Shown here: in pieces, positions 17,496-25,336 of the stretch
Layout of the letters: each line of letters begins with the position of its first letter
Numbering within the stretch: the stretch's first letter is position 1
Assembly (NCBI RefSeq): GCF_012396235.1
Contig: NZ_JAAXPA010000004.1
Coordinates: forward strand, 186,001 to 250,000
Origin: Rhodococcus opacus
Lineage (GTDB): Bacteria > Actinomycetota > Actinomycetes > Mycobacteriales > Mycobacteriaceae
DNA length: 64,000 nt
Reading direction: 5' to 3'
The notes under the pieces: model-generated
What the model was told of the DNA's origin: nothing
Databases searched by the model: none
What the model saw: the letters and a program-made list of their open reading frames with translations, nothing else
Position numbers and translations under genes: made by a program

Positions 17496-18719
17496 TCAGA
17501 TGGACGAGGGTGTGAACGTCACCGGCATGTGCTTGAGCCCGTTGATGAAGTTGGAGCGCAGGCGCTGTGCCGGTGCCGTCTGTTCCATGTCCGGCATGCG
17601 ACGCAGAATCTCGCCCAGCATCACCTTCATCTCGGCGCGAGCGAGGTTGGCGCCGAGGCAGAAATGGTGACCGCCGCCGCCGAACGCAATGTGCTGGGAG
17701 TAGTGGCCCGTAGGGCGGTCGATGTCGAACGTGTAGGGGTCGTCGAACACCGCCTCGTCGCGGTTTCCCGACATGTGCCAGATGACCACGCGGTCGCCCT
17801 CGGAGATCTCGACATCGTGCAGCACGGTGTCCGTGGTCGCGGTCCGGCGGAACTGCATGACCGGGGTGGCCCAGCGCAACCCCTCCTCGATCAGAGCGTC
17901 CAGCTTGGACGGATCCTCGAGCACCTTCCTGCGCTCCTCGGGATGCTCCATCAGCGCCAGCTGGGTGTGTGAGATGGCGTTGCGGGTGGTCTCGTTACCC
18001 GCGACCGCAAGGAGCATGAAGAACATGTTGAAATCCAGTTCGCCCAGCTTCTCGCCGTGTACATCGGCCTGGATGAGAGCTGTTGCGATGTCGTCGCGCG
18101 GGTGCTTCTTGCGGTCCTCGAACATCTCCAGGCTGTACGCGAACATCTGGGCCGCCGCCGCCCGTTCCTGCCCTTCCTCGAGATGGAATTCCGGATCGGA
18201 CGAGCCGATCATCTGATTCGTCAGATCGAAGATCAGCTTGCGATCTTCCTGGGGCACCCCGAGGAAATCGGCGATCGCCTGAAGCGGGAGTTCGGACGCG
18301 ACATCGACGACGAAGTCGCACTCGCCGCGCTCGATCACCGCGTCGACGATGGTCGTGGCCCGCCTCGCGAGAATCTCGTGCAGCTGGCCGATGCGGCGGG
18401 GCGTGAAACCCTTGCTCACGATCTTCCGCAGCGCCGTGTGGTCGGGCGGGTCCATGTTCAGCATCATCAGCTGCTGGCCCGCCAGGTCGTCGGGGCTCAG
18501 GTCGTCGATGTATGTGGCGCCCCGCCACGACGAGTACGTCTCGGCGTCCCGGTTCACCGTCACGATGTCGGCATGCCGGGTGACGCACCAGAACGGGTCG
18601 CCCCGCTCGTCGAGGTGCCGGTAGACCGGTGCCTCCCGCCGCAACACGGCGAACATCTCGTGGGGCACGCCCTTCGCGAAGGTGTCCGGGTTGTAGAGAT
18701 CGACGTCGGCGAGCTGCAC
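17496..18719 (-). CDS. cytochrome P450, CYP125/CYP142/CYP124-like
   Basis: 407 aa with a GTG start after CAGGAGGG. P450 landmarks are the I-helix AGNETTRN, the K-helix EEGLRW and the heme-thiolate loop FGGGGHHFCLGANLARAE. The I-helix and heme loops resemble actinobacterial P450s that hydroxylate sterol side chains or branched lipids (CYP125, CYP142, CYP124). The exact family is inference. Electrons must come from a ferredoxin and reductase not encoded here. Confidence 0.92.
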   Translation of the reverse strand: MQLADVDLYNPDTFAKGVPHEMFAVLRREAPVYRHLDERGDPFWCVTRHADIVTVNRDAETYSSWRGATYIDDLSPDDLAGQQLMMLNMDPPDHTALRKIVSKGFTPRRIGQLHEILARRATTIVDAVIERGECDFVVDVASELPLQAIADFLGVPQEDRKLIFDLTNQMIGSSDPEFHLEEGQERAAAAQMFAYSLEMFEDRKKHPRDDIATALIQADVHGEKLGELDFNMFFMLLAVAGNETTRNAISHTQLALMEHPEERRKVLEDPSKLDALIEEGLRWATPVMQFRRTATTDTVLHDVEISEGDRVVIWHMSGNRDEAVFDDPYTFDIDRPTGHYSQHIAFGGGGHHFCLGANLARAEMKVMLGEILRRMPDMEQTAPAQRLRSNFINGLKHMPVTFTPSSI

Positions 18720-18780
18720 TGTCCCTCCTGAGGCCTCACGTACGAGAATACGTTCTAGTCCTGGAGGATGTGGAACAACG

Positions 18781-18818
18781 AAAAACGGCCCCGGAGAATT
18801 GAATCTCCGGAGCCGTTT
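18781..18818 (-). terminator. rho-independent terminator of tRNA-fMet
   Basis: Reading the minus strand from the tRNA, a GC-rich hairpin pairs 18812-18818 with 18783-18789 and 18804-18810 with 18791-18797, with a 6-nt loop. It runs into TTTTTC. It begins 4 nt after the encoded CCA end. Confidence 0.9.
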
Positions 18819-18822
18819 CCAG

Positions 18823-18899
18823 TGGTAGCGGGGACAGGATTTGAACCTGCGACCTCTGGGTTATGAGCCCAGCGAGCTACCGAGCTGCTCCACCCCGCG
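18823..18899 (-). tRNA. initiator tRNA-fMet (CAT)
   Basis: A 77-nt cloverleaf read on the minus strand with an encoded CCA. The anticodon CAT is at 18865-18863. Initiator hallmarks are an unpaired first position of the acceptor stem (C1 against U72) and three consecutive G-C pairs in the anticodon stem (CTGGG/CCCAG). The T-loop GGTTCAAATCC is canonical. Confidence 0.97.
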
Positions 18900-18960
18900 T
18901 TGCATTGACAACACTACACCCTTCCCGGAGTGCTCTTGACCAACCCCGGGGAGGGCTAGG

Positions 18961-19599
18961 TCACATCAGCCGGAACTGGACCATTTCGATGGCGTTCTCG
19001 ATCGCCTCGGAGACCTCCCGCAAGCGTTCGTCCGCGCCCGCCGCAGCGAGGATCTGCAGGCGGTCGGCGTCCCCCATCGGAATGTAGGTCGCGATCTCGT
19101 AGAGCCGCGTGCCGAGCGACCCGCGGAAAGCGCCGATGACGGGAACGTCGGGTGGGACGTTGCCGGTCTCCGTCGCGAGACGGCGAAGGAGGCCGTACAG
19201 GAATTCGAGTCTCTCGATGAGGGACGGGAACTCGTAGTCCGCCGTCTGGGTGCCGGTGTTCTCGTCCGGCCACACATCGACCTCGGCGATCGGATACGGG
19301 TTGTCGGGCAACCACTTCGATACCTTGATCCGTTCCTCGGTGCGGCAGAACAGCTCGTACCGCCCGTCGCCGATCGACGCGTGGGATTCGATCCGCGCGA
19401 TGGTGCCGACATCGTGGCGGACGTCGCCGCCGCCCACCTCGTTGCCGCGGGCAATGAGAACGACCCCGAAACGGGGACCGTCCGGTGCGTCCAGGCAGTC
19501 GCGAACCAGTTCCTGGTAGCGGGGTTCGAAGACGTGGAGGGGGAGCTGCTGACCGGGCAGCATCGTCGAGCCCAGCGGGAACATGGGGAGCAGAGTCAT
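18961..19599 (-). CDS. Lon-protease substrate-binding domain protein
   Basis: 212 aa. It opens LLPMFPLGSTMLPGQQLPLHVFEPRY, the N-terminal (PUA-like) domain of Lon proteases, but has no AAA+ or protease domain. Free-standing members are common in actinobacteria and their role is unsettled. The start ATG at 19599 shares one base with the DUF309 stop (TGATG), so the pair is translationally coupled. tRNA-fMet lies 61 bp downstream. Confidence 0.85.
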   Translation of the reverse strand: MTLLPMFPLGSTMLPGQQLPLHVFEPRYQELVRDCLDAPDGPRFGVVLIARGNEVGGGDVRHDVGTIARIESHASIGDGRYELFCRTEERIKVSKWLPDNPYPIAEVDVWPDENTGTQTADYEFPSLIERLEFLYGLLRRLATETGNVPPDVPVIGAFRGSLGTRLYEIATYIPMGDADRLQILAAAGADERLREVSEAIENAIEMVQFRLM

Positions 19600-20072
19600 C
19601 AGGGGATTCTCAATCGGGGTACGGGCGTCGCCGGCAGCGGGTCGACGCGATCGATCTCGTCCGTGAGGTGTTCCGACCATGTCAGGAGGCCGGCGATGTC
19701 GAGGCCGTGCGGCGCCTCCACCTCGTAATGCCGGATCCGGTCGTGGCCTTGGCGCAGCAGTGACCGCGCGCCGGTCTTGTTGCCCCGCATCAGATGGGTG
19801 AGACCCACCGCGAGCTGGGCGAGCCCCTGCCACAGTTCCCGCTCGTCCTCGGGGGCGATCTTCCACGTACCCTCGAGGACCTCGTGGGCGTGGAACGGCA
19901 TGCCGTGGTCGAGTAGCCGCTGAGCCTCGGTGATCGCCTCGTCGGGTGGTAACCGCAGGTCGTCGGGGATGCGCGGCACACCCTCGGCGTCGTGGGGCAG
20001 GGGTCGGCCGAGTTCGTCGCGGGGGCGTGCGTTGAGGGGTTTCCCCGTCCCGTCCCTGTCCCGATCGGTCAT
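19599..20072 (-). CDS. DUF309 domain protein
   Basis: 157 aa. The core PFHAHEVLEGTWKIAPEDER and WQGLAQLAVGLTHLMRGN are the signature of DUF309, a small helical family of unknown function with conserved His-Glu and Trp residues. The start ATG at 20072 is used because upstream codons are not DUF309-like. It lies 16 nt after the EspG-like gene, so it may share that transcript, and it overlaps the Lon-domain gene. Confidence 0.8.
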   Translation of the reverse strand: MTDRDRDGTGKPLNARPRDELGRPLPHDAEGVPRIPDDLRLPPDEAITEAQRLLDHGMPFHAHEVLEGTWKIAPEDERELWQGLAQLAVGLTHLMRGNKTGARSLLRQGHDRIRHYEVEAPHGLDIAGLLTWSEHLTDEIDRVDPLPATPVPRLRIP

Positions 20073-20088
20073 GGGACAAGGGTAACGC

Positions 20089-20838
20089 TCAGTCGCGGGT
20101 CGGCGAAGGGTTGGCGAGGGCCGCGGACACACGTTTCGACAGCTCGTCGCGAACCAACCGGACTGTCGCGGACCGCAGGTGAACACGGTCGTCCTGGTGA
20201 TAGAGGTACCGGCCGTCCGCTTCCACGTCGATCCAGGTCAGTTCGCCCAGAACAGGCTCGTCGAGCCCGCTGCGCGTACCCCGGATGCAGATGTACCCGA
20301 TTCCGGTCCGCGGCCGGCCGACGATCCCTCGCAGGAGAGTGCCGTCGGAGGCTCGGGCGCTCTGCAGGACGGACGCACCGCTGCTTCGATTCTCGAGATC
20401 GTCGGGGTGAGCGGTCAGGGACGGGGTTCGTCCGGGCGCACAGCCGGGCAGGTCTTTCAGGAGTTGGGTGGTCAGCCAGTCGACGCCCTCGGTGCCGGCG
20501 TCGATCCGGATGTCGCCGCGGCCCGGTTCTCCGCGCAGCTGTTCGGCGACGACGGCGGCCCGGCCGCGGATGCTGCCCCTCCGGCGAAGCCCGGAGTCGA
20601 GTTCGGGGGAGGGGGCGAGCACCGTGACGGACAGTTGCGGATCCCGGAGCGCCTGGATCGCGGCGACCAGTTTCGGTTCGTCGAGCGCGGTCCGCCACTG
20701 CTCCAGCTCGCGTTGCTGGACGGCGTACTGATCTTCTGTCGCGGCCGCGGACCGGTATTGCAGCGGGTACGGCATCCGGTCGAGATCGGTTGCTTCCCAA
20801 AGACACATGAATTGGGCTGATGTCAGCCGCCAGTTCAT
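20089..20838 (-). CDS. EspG-like ESX secretion chaperone
   Basis: 249 aa. The N-terminus WRLTSAQFMCLWEATDLDRMPYP and the C-terminal stretch ending WIDVEADGRYLYH plus a DRVHLRSAT block resemble the EspG family, cytosolic chaperones that bind PPE proteins for type VII secretion. The start overlaps the stop of the PPE-like gene by 4 nt, which fits a chaperone-substrate pair. Family assignment is by pattern, not alignment. Confidence 0.6.
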   Translation of the reverse strand: MNWRLTSAQFMCLWEATDLDRMPYPLQYRSAAATEDQYAVQQRELEQWRTALDEPKLVAAIQALRDPQLSVTVLAPSPELDSGLRRRGSIRGRAAVVAEQLRGEPGRGDIRIDAGTEGVDWLTTQLLKDLPGCAPGRTPSLTAHPDDLENRSSGASVLQSARASDGTLLRGIVGRPRTGIGYICIRGTRSGLDEPVLGELTWIDVEADGRYLYHQDDRVHLRSATVRLVRDELSKRVSAALANPSPTRD

Positions 20839-22163
20839 GCGCCGATCACCGGGGGTGCGACGGGGTCGAGTTTGCCGATCAGTTCGTTGCCATTGTCGAC
20901 GGTGATGAGATAGCTCGGCGTCTGATGCTCCGTGTCGCCATCGCCGTTGCCGCCCGCTCGGCCGGGTGCACCCATCATCCCGGGTGCCATTCCCATTCCG
21001 GGACGACTCATGCTCGGTTTCACCGGGGTCGCCGCTGCAGCAGCGGCAGCCGCCCCTGCGCCGGCTGCGGCGCCACCGGACGGGATCGGGCCACCCGGAA
21101 CCACACCGCTCGAGCTGGACTCGGAGTCGCGCTTGTCGTGTTTCCGGCGCGCGCCCGACGCCGAACCCCCGAGGCCCGAACCTCCGGCACCGGACCCCGA
21201 ACCTCCGCCGATTCCGCCGCCGTAACCCGCGGCACCCGCGCCGCTGCCCGACTGCGAACCGGTACCGGCCGCATTCTGCGCATTCGCTGCGGCAGTCTGC
21301 GCGGCCGATCCGGATCCAGCCCCAGCGCCCTGGTTGGCAGCAGATTCGGCATTCGCTGCGGACGTAGCCGCGGCATCATCGCCTGCGGAATTACCGTCCG
21401 CGGAGTTCTCGCTATCCGCCGACAAATCGCCCTCGCCCGACGCGGAGGAGGTATGGCTGTCGGTTGTGCCCCACGAACCGGGACTGCCCGAGCTCGGCGC
21501 AGCGACATTCGGATCGACGGAATCGACCCTGCCGTTGGGTGAGTGTGGCGCAGGAAGGACCGGCACATTCGTGCCCACGTCCTGGTAATTCGGGACGTAG
21601 ATGTTCTGCAGCTTCCGAATGGCCTCCTCCCTCGCCGCATCCCGCGCTGCTTCCTGAGCTTCGGCGGCAGTGGGTGTGAGGGGAAGAAGGCTGAGGGGTT
21701 GCTCCGACATCGGTGCTGGGATGCTGTTTTTCACATCCTGCGCAGCACTGCTGAGAATGTCGAGCTTCACGCCAATTGCTTGAACCCCCGAGGTCAATTG
21801 GTCACTCGCACCCGCAAGGGTATCCGTCGCAGCGAGCGCCGCGTCGGCGGCAGCGCCCTCCCACTTTTCGGCAATCGTGTTCTTGAGCAGGGCAAACCCG
21901 AACCCGATGGGTAGTGAGCCGACGATGGCATGGCAAGCCTGAGCGAGATCCCCGATGATGCTCGGATCCATATCCCGGGTCTTGGCATAAATCTCCGAGT
22001 GTTGCCAGCCCTCGAAACTCTCCATCGTGGTGATGTAGGGCGGGTCGATCGCATCCGATCCAAGCTGCTCCGCCGACCTCTGCAGCTTGCTGCGGTGCTG
22101 ATCGCCGGCGCCATTCGGCAGCACCGCGTCGAAGAAGGGAGCGAGCGGGTCCTTCGGGGCCAT
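20835..22163 (-). CDS. PPE-like / WXG-type putative type VII secretion substrate
   Basis: 442 aa. Residues 1-180 are predicted helical with a WEG motif at 101-103 (EKWEGAAADAAL), similar to the turn of WXG100 and PPE proteins. Residues about 205-390 are Gly/Ala/Ser-rich low-complexity sequence, including a run of alanines. The C-terminus ends TPSYLITVDNGNELIGKLDP, a folded-looking tail. No signal peptide. It starts 3 nt after the lipoprotein stop and overlaps the EspG-like gene. A partner PE protein is not present. Its role is unknown; a secreted cell-envelope protein is the best inference. Confidence 0.6.
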   Translation of the reverse strand: MAPKDPLAPFFDAVLPNGAGDQHRSKLQRSAEQLGSDAIDPPYITTMESFEGWQHSEIYAKTRDMDPSIIGDLAQACHAIVGSLPIGFGFALLKNTIAEKWEGAAADAALAATDTLAGASDQLTSGVQAIGVKLDILSSAAQDVKNSIPAPMSEQPLSLLPLTPTAAEAQEAARDAAREEAIRKLQNIYVPNYQDVGTNVPVLPAPHSPNGRVDSVDPNVAAPSSGSPGSWGTTDSHTSSASGEGDLSADSENSADGNSAGDDAAATSAANAESAANQGAGAGSGSAAQTAAANAQNAAGTGSQSGSGAGAAGYGGGIGGGSGSGAGGSGLGGSASGARRKHDKRDSESSSSGVVPGGPIPSGGAAAGAGAAAAAAAATPVKPSMSRPGMGMAPGMMGAPGRAGGNGDGDTEHQTPSYLITVDNGNELIGKLDPVAPPVIGA

Positions 22164-22166
22164 CTG

Positions 22167-22742
22167 TCAATCCCCCTTCGGGATAAACGGCTCAATGATC
22201 CGGGCGGTGTCCTCGAGTCCTGCGCACCACTCGGATTCGGGCGCATGCTGGCCGTTTCCCTCGAATACGCTGCGTGTGAAGCCGAGGATGCCGTAAGAGG
22301 TTTCGATCGTGAGATCGCATGCGTCGGAGACGCTTGGATCGAAGATCAAGATCGCGCGACGACCGTTGATGTCGATGGGTGTGGAGTGATTCTTCTTTTT
22401 CTCTTGTTCTTCTGCGAACGTGATGTTCCCGGACAGAACATTCATGACGTAGCGGCGTTGCAGCGTGTCATACCCGCAACCGAGGAAGGTGTAAGAATCG
22501 GGCGTGAAGTCCGCGTTCGCTTCACTCTGCGGGTCGTAACCAGCTTGGATTAAGGCCGAATCAGGGATATCAAGGCATGGATCGAACGCCACTCGCGGGC
22601 GGTCCGAGTTGTCGACATGTCTCGGAACCCGGGTAGTGGGCGTGGCCACGGATTCCGGGTCCAGTTGATCGGCTTTTTGTGTGCTGCAACCGGCGAGTAG
22701 CGTCAGTGAAAGGGCAGCCAGGACCATTGCATTGCGCTTCAC
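22167..22742 (-). CDS. DUF3558 lipoprotein
   Basis: 191 aa. An N-terminal signal with lipobox LLAGC (Cys about residue 19) predicts a lipid-anchored exported protein. The mature part has the paired cysteines of DUF3558 (FDPCLDIPD, FLGCGYD, SDACDL, SEWCAG). The family is frequent beside ESX-type genes in nocardioform actinobacteria. Its start overlaps the stop of the upstream small ORF by 4 nt. Confidence 0.8.
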   Translation of the reverse strand: MKRNAMVLAALSLTLLAGCSTQKADQLDPESVATPTTRVPRHVDNSDRPRVAFDPCLDIPDSALIQAGYDPQSEANADFTPDSYTFLGCGYDTLQRRYVMNVLSGNITFAEEQEKKKNHSTPIDINGRRAILIFDPSVSDACDLTIETSYGILGFTRSVFEGNGQHAPESEWCAGLEDTARIIEPFIPKGD

Positions 22743-23080
22743 TGCTCGATCTCTCCTTGGATCCCGGCCAGCGCCCGCCCGATTGCACTGTCGGTCTCCG
22801 CAAACGCTTCACCTCCGGACTGAAACGTGTCCCTCATAGTTTCTATGACGAGACGAAACTGGTTGAGGCGCTCCCTGACGGATCCGGAGCCAGCGCTTCC
22901 GTTGAGCTTTTCGTCATACCGGCCCTGGAGCTCTTGCGCTGAATCGAATCCACCAAAGCCGGAGATGTATCGGAGGGTGTCAGCGTTTCTTATCGCCTGA
23001 TCAATCTGCTCGATCATCGTGTTGCAGATGCCCACGCATCGTTGGATTGCGTCATCTTCCAGACGCAGTGTTTTGCTCAT
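22739..23080 (-). CDS. small helical ESX-associated protein (WXG100-like size)
   Basis: 113 aa, predicted helix-turn-helix with FGGF in the central turn in place of the WXG motif. It lacks signal peptide, membrane segment and a clear C-terminal YxxxD/E export tag. The ATG at 23080 follows GGGGGATGGGA. It is the first gene of the cassette 22739-20089 and overlaps the DUF3558 lipoprotein gene. The ESX link rests on size, fold and context only. Confidence 0.6.
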   Translation of the reverse strand: MSKTLRLEDDAIQRCVGICNTMIEQIDQAIRNADTLRYISGFGGFDSAQELQGRYDEKLNGSAGSGSVRERLNQFRLVIETMRDTFQSGGEAFAETDSAIGRALAGIQGEIEQ

Positions 23081-23177
23081 TCCCATCCCCCCAGTACTCG
23101 ACAGGACCCCCACGGCCGCGTGCGGAGATGCTACCGCACGGGTGTGTCACTCGGTCTAGTGCGCAGCGACCCGATGT

Positions 23178-24521
23178 TCAGGCCGCGTGGAGGTATTCGA
23201 TGAGGATGCGCTCCACCGGTGAGCTGATCTGAACCTCACGGAACGGCAACGGTTTCGGTAGTGGTGGTGCGGTTGATCGGTACCGGTGTCCGGTGGGGGT
23301 GTGGATCTCGATCTTGTGCAGTCCGCCGGGCAGCTGGTGGGGCTTGGCGTTCCACCCTGCACCTTGTTTGGCGTAGTTGCAGGCCGCGCACAGGCCGGCT
23401 CCGTTGTGTGCGGTGGTCGGGCCCTCGTATTCGCGGGGTTGGATGTGGTCGTGATGCCGGATCGGCGCATCGCACCACGGTGTCCGGCATGTTCGATCGC
23501 GGAGATCGATCATCCTCGCCAACCCGGCGGGGAAGCAGCGGGCTTGGGACTCGGTTGCGGTCAGGGCTCCCGAGTGCGGGTTTGCGTACAGGCGGCGCAG
23601 AGTCACCCGCGCCTCGTCCCCGGTTTCCGGATCGATCGCGGCCTCGACTGCCTCCTTGATCCAATGCCCCGCCAGTGCCGCGGGGACGGGCCCGTACCCC
23701 TGCATGTAGGCGGGTTCGGACCCCCGGTCGAGGAGTGCACGGTCGGAGATGACGAGGTTCACGGTGATCGGAGGTGCAGTCGCGGTGTGGGGCGCGCCGG
23801 TTACTCGGGAGACGAGGAGGTCGGCCATGATCTGCGACCGCGTGCGCTCGTCACCGGCGGCGAGGATCGAATCGGCGTCACGGGCGAGAGTCGCGTGCAC
23901 CGCGACCCCCTGTGCCACCGGCAGTAAAGCGCTGACGTAAGCCATGGTGTCCGGTGCGGGACGGGAGGTGACCCGCCGATCCGATACCGCCTTGCGGGCC
24001 CGCTGCACCACGGCCTCGGCGTCGACTTCCGCAGCGGCCGCGCGAACTTTCGCGCACACCGCCTGATCGCCGAGCCCGTCCAATGTCGCCGGGTCGGCGC
24101 ACAGCAGGTAATCGAGTGCGGTGCGATCTTCTCGGGTGAGGCATGCAGTTTCGCGGACGAGAATCGTTGCCCGCCACTCGCTCAGCAACCCTCGTTCGAG
24201 CAGCGCCAAGGTGCAGGGCATCTCGTGGACGAGAGCGGTCGCCATGCCGAGATGGCGGCCCCCTCGAAACGGTGAGTCCCGTCGTGCCAAGGCCACCTGG
24301 TTGGCGATGCCTCGCCCTCGCTGTGCGGCCGGCACTTCGCGGTCTGCTCGTGCGGCGCGGATGGAGGCGTCGAGGTCTGCGGTCACCCGGGCTTGCACGC
24401 CCGCGCAGGCGGCTTTCACCTCTTCGAGTGTGCGGAGTACGTCGATGCGTGTCGCATCGTCGATATCTCGGTCGAGTTTTGGTAACTCGGCCAGAAATGC
24501 GATCACCGCTGCTGCATCCAC
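23178..24521 (-). CDS. 13E12-family DUF222/HNH endonuclease domain protein
   Basis: 447 aa with a GTG start. An N-terminal helical DUF222 domain is followed by an HNH nuclease (CRTPWCDAPIRHHDHI, then GLCAACNYAKQ), the layout of the REP13E12 repeat family abundant in mycobacteria and rhodococci. These genes are multi-copy and often near insertion points, but their activity is not established. It is codirectional with the type VII cassette, separated by 97 bp. Confidence 0.85.
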   Translation of the reverse strand: MDAAAVIAFLAELPKLDRDIDDATRIDVLRTLEEVKAACAGVQARVTADLDASIRAARADREVPAAQRGRGIANQVALARRDSPFRGGRHLGMATALVHEMPCTLALLERGLLSEWRATILVRETACLTREDRTALDYLLCADPATLDGLGDQAVCAKVRAAAAEVDAEAVVQRARKAVSDRRVTSRPAPDTMAYVSALLPVAQGVAVHATLARDADSILAAGDERTRSQIMADLLVSRVTGAPHTATAPPITVNLVISDRALLDRGSEPAYMQGYGPVPAALAGHWIKEAVEAAIDPETGDEARVTLRRLYANPHSGALTATESQARCFPAGLARMIDLRDRTCRTPWCDAPIRHHDHIQPREYEGPTTAHNGAGLCAACNYAKQGAGWNAKPHQLPGGLHKIEIHTPTGHRYRSTAPPLPKPLPFREVQISSPVERILIEYLHAA

Positions 24522-24572
24522 CCCGACCCCCCGGTTGCCGTCGATTCCCCCGAATCGAACGTATGTTCTAGC

Positions 24573-25202
24573 TTAGCCGACCCCACTGGATCCTGGCAAT
24601 ACCTCGCCGGCACCCACCATGCGCATGGCGAGGTCGGCGTACAGGTCCGCGACAGCCTCCGGCTCGGTGTAGGCGCCTGCCGGGAACCAGCGGCAGATGT
24701 CGACGCACAGAGACATGAGGGCGAGGGTGACGCCTTCGCCGTCGGGCACCGTGAATTCGCCGGATGCGGCCCCGGCGTCGACGACGGCACGAACGATGCG
24801 GGTGATGTCGCGGCGCAGTTTGACCACGTCGCGATAGTGCTCGGGTGTGAGGGCGTTGAGTTCGTACTGCACGACGCGAGCCTGTGCGTGGTGCGTGGCC
24901 TGCCAGCTCGCGAACGCGCCGATCATCGCCTGCAGTCTCGTCGAGGGCGCCTCGTCGGGGAGGTCTGCACTCACGACGACGTCGAGCGCCGCGGTGTGGC
25001 CTTCGTAACTGATCGCGAAGAGCAGCTCTTCCTTGGATCGGTAGTGCGGGTACATCGCGGCGGGGCTCATATCGAGGCGGGCGGCGATCTCACGGGTGGT
25101 GGTGCCCCCGTAACCGCTGGTCGCGAACGCGTCGACGGCTGCGGCTCGGATGCGGGCGGCAGCCTTGGAAGGGCTGATCACCTGGTTCGGTGATTCGCTC
25201 AT
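24573..25202 (-). CDS. TetR-family regulator of the adjacent acyl-CoA dehydrogenase
   Basis: 209 aa. The N-terminal helix-turn-helix reads TTTREIAARLDMSPAAMYPHYRSKEEL, typical TetR. The ATG at 25202 is chosen because GGAGAAAG sits 3 nt upstream; an ATG at 25238 would add 12 residues. It is divergent from an acyl-CoA dehydrogenase gene. Two tandem palindromes lie in the 134-bp intergenic region (25260-25292). The likely effector is an acyl-CoA. Confidence 0.9.
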   Translation of the reverse strand: MSESPNQVISPSKAAARIRAAAVDAFATSGYGGTTTREIAARLDMSPAAMYPHYRSKEELLFAISYEGHTAALDVVVSADLPDEAPSTRLQAMIGAFASWQATHHAQARVVQYELNALTPEHYRDVVKLRRDITRIVRAVVDAGAASGEFTVPDGEGVTLALMSLCVDICRWFPAGAYTEPEAVADLYADLAMRMVGAGEVLPGSSGVG

Positions 25203-25231
25203 GTCTTTCTCCATCCTCGGCTGCGCGGCTG

Positions 25232-25261
25232 TTGACAATACCGCGCCGCACCATCAGTATA
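25232..25261 (+). promoter_or_regulatory. promoter of acyl-CoA dehydrogenase operon
   Basis: TTGACA (25232-25237), a perfect -35, is followed after 18 bp by AGTATA (25256-25261). The -10 abuts the first TetR palindrome. Confidence 0.5.
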
Positions 25262-25292
25262 AGCAAGCGCTTAGAAAATAAGCACACGCTTA
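25260..25292. promoter_or_regulatory. tandem TetR operators TAAGC-N4-GCTTA
   Basis: Two 14-bp palindromes, 25260-25273 and 25279-25292, share TAAGCA-N2-CGCTTA and are spaced 19 bp start to start, nearly two helical turns. They overlap the -10 of the dehydrogenase promoter and lie 58 bp from the tetR start, so bound repressor could block both. Confidence 0.75.
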
Positions 25293-25336
25293 CAAGCGTG
25301 GACACACCACAGCTGGATTTCGAAAAAGGAGCGGTC

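Noticed and set aside
20990..21550. Gly/Ala/Ser-rich repetitive segment
   Set aside because: It is coding low-complexity sequence of the PPE-like protein, with no fixed repeat unit. Not a tandem DNA repeat or CRISPR.
23178..24521. HNH gene as part of an active mobile element
   Set aside because: No terminal inverted repeats, target duplication, transposase or integrase is visible on either side. It is kept as a 13E12-family gene only.
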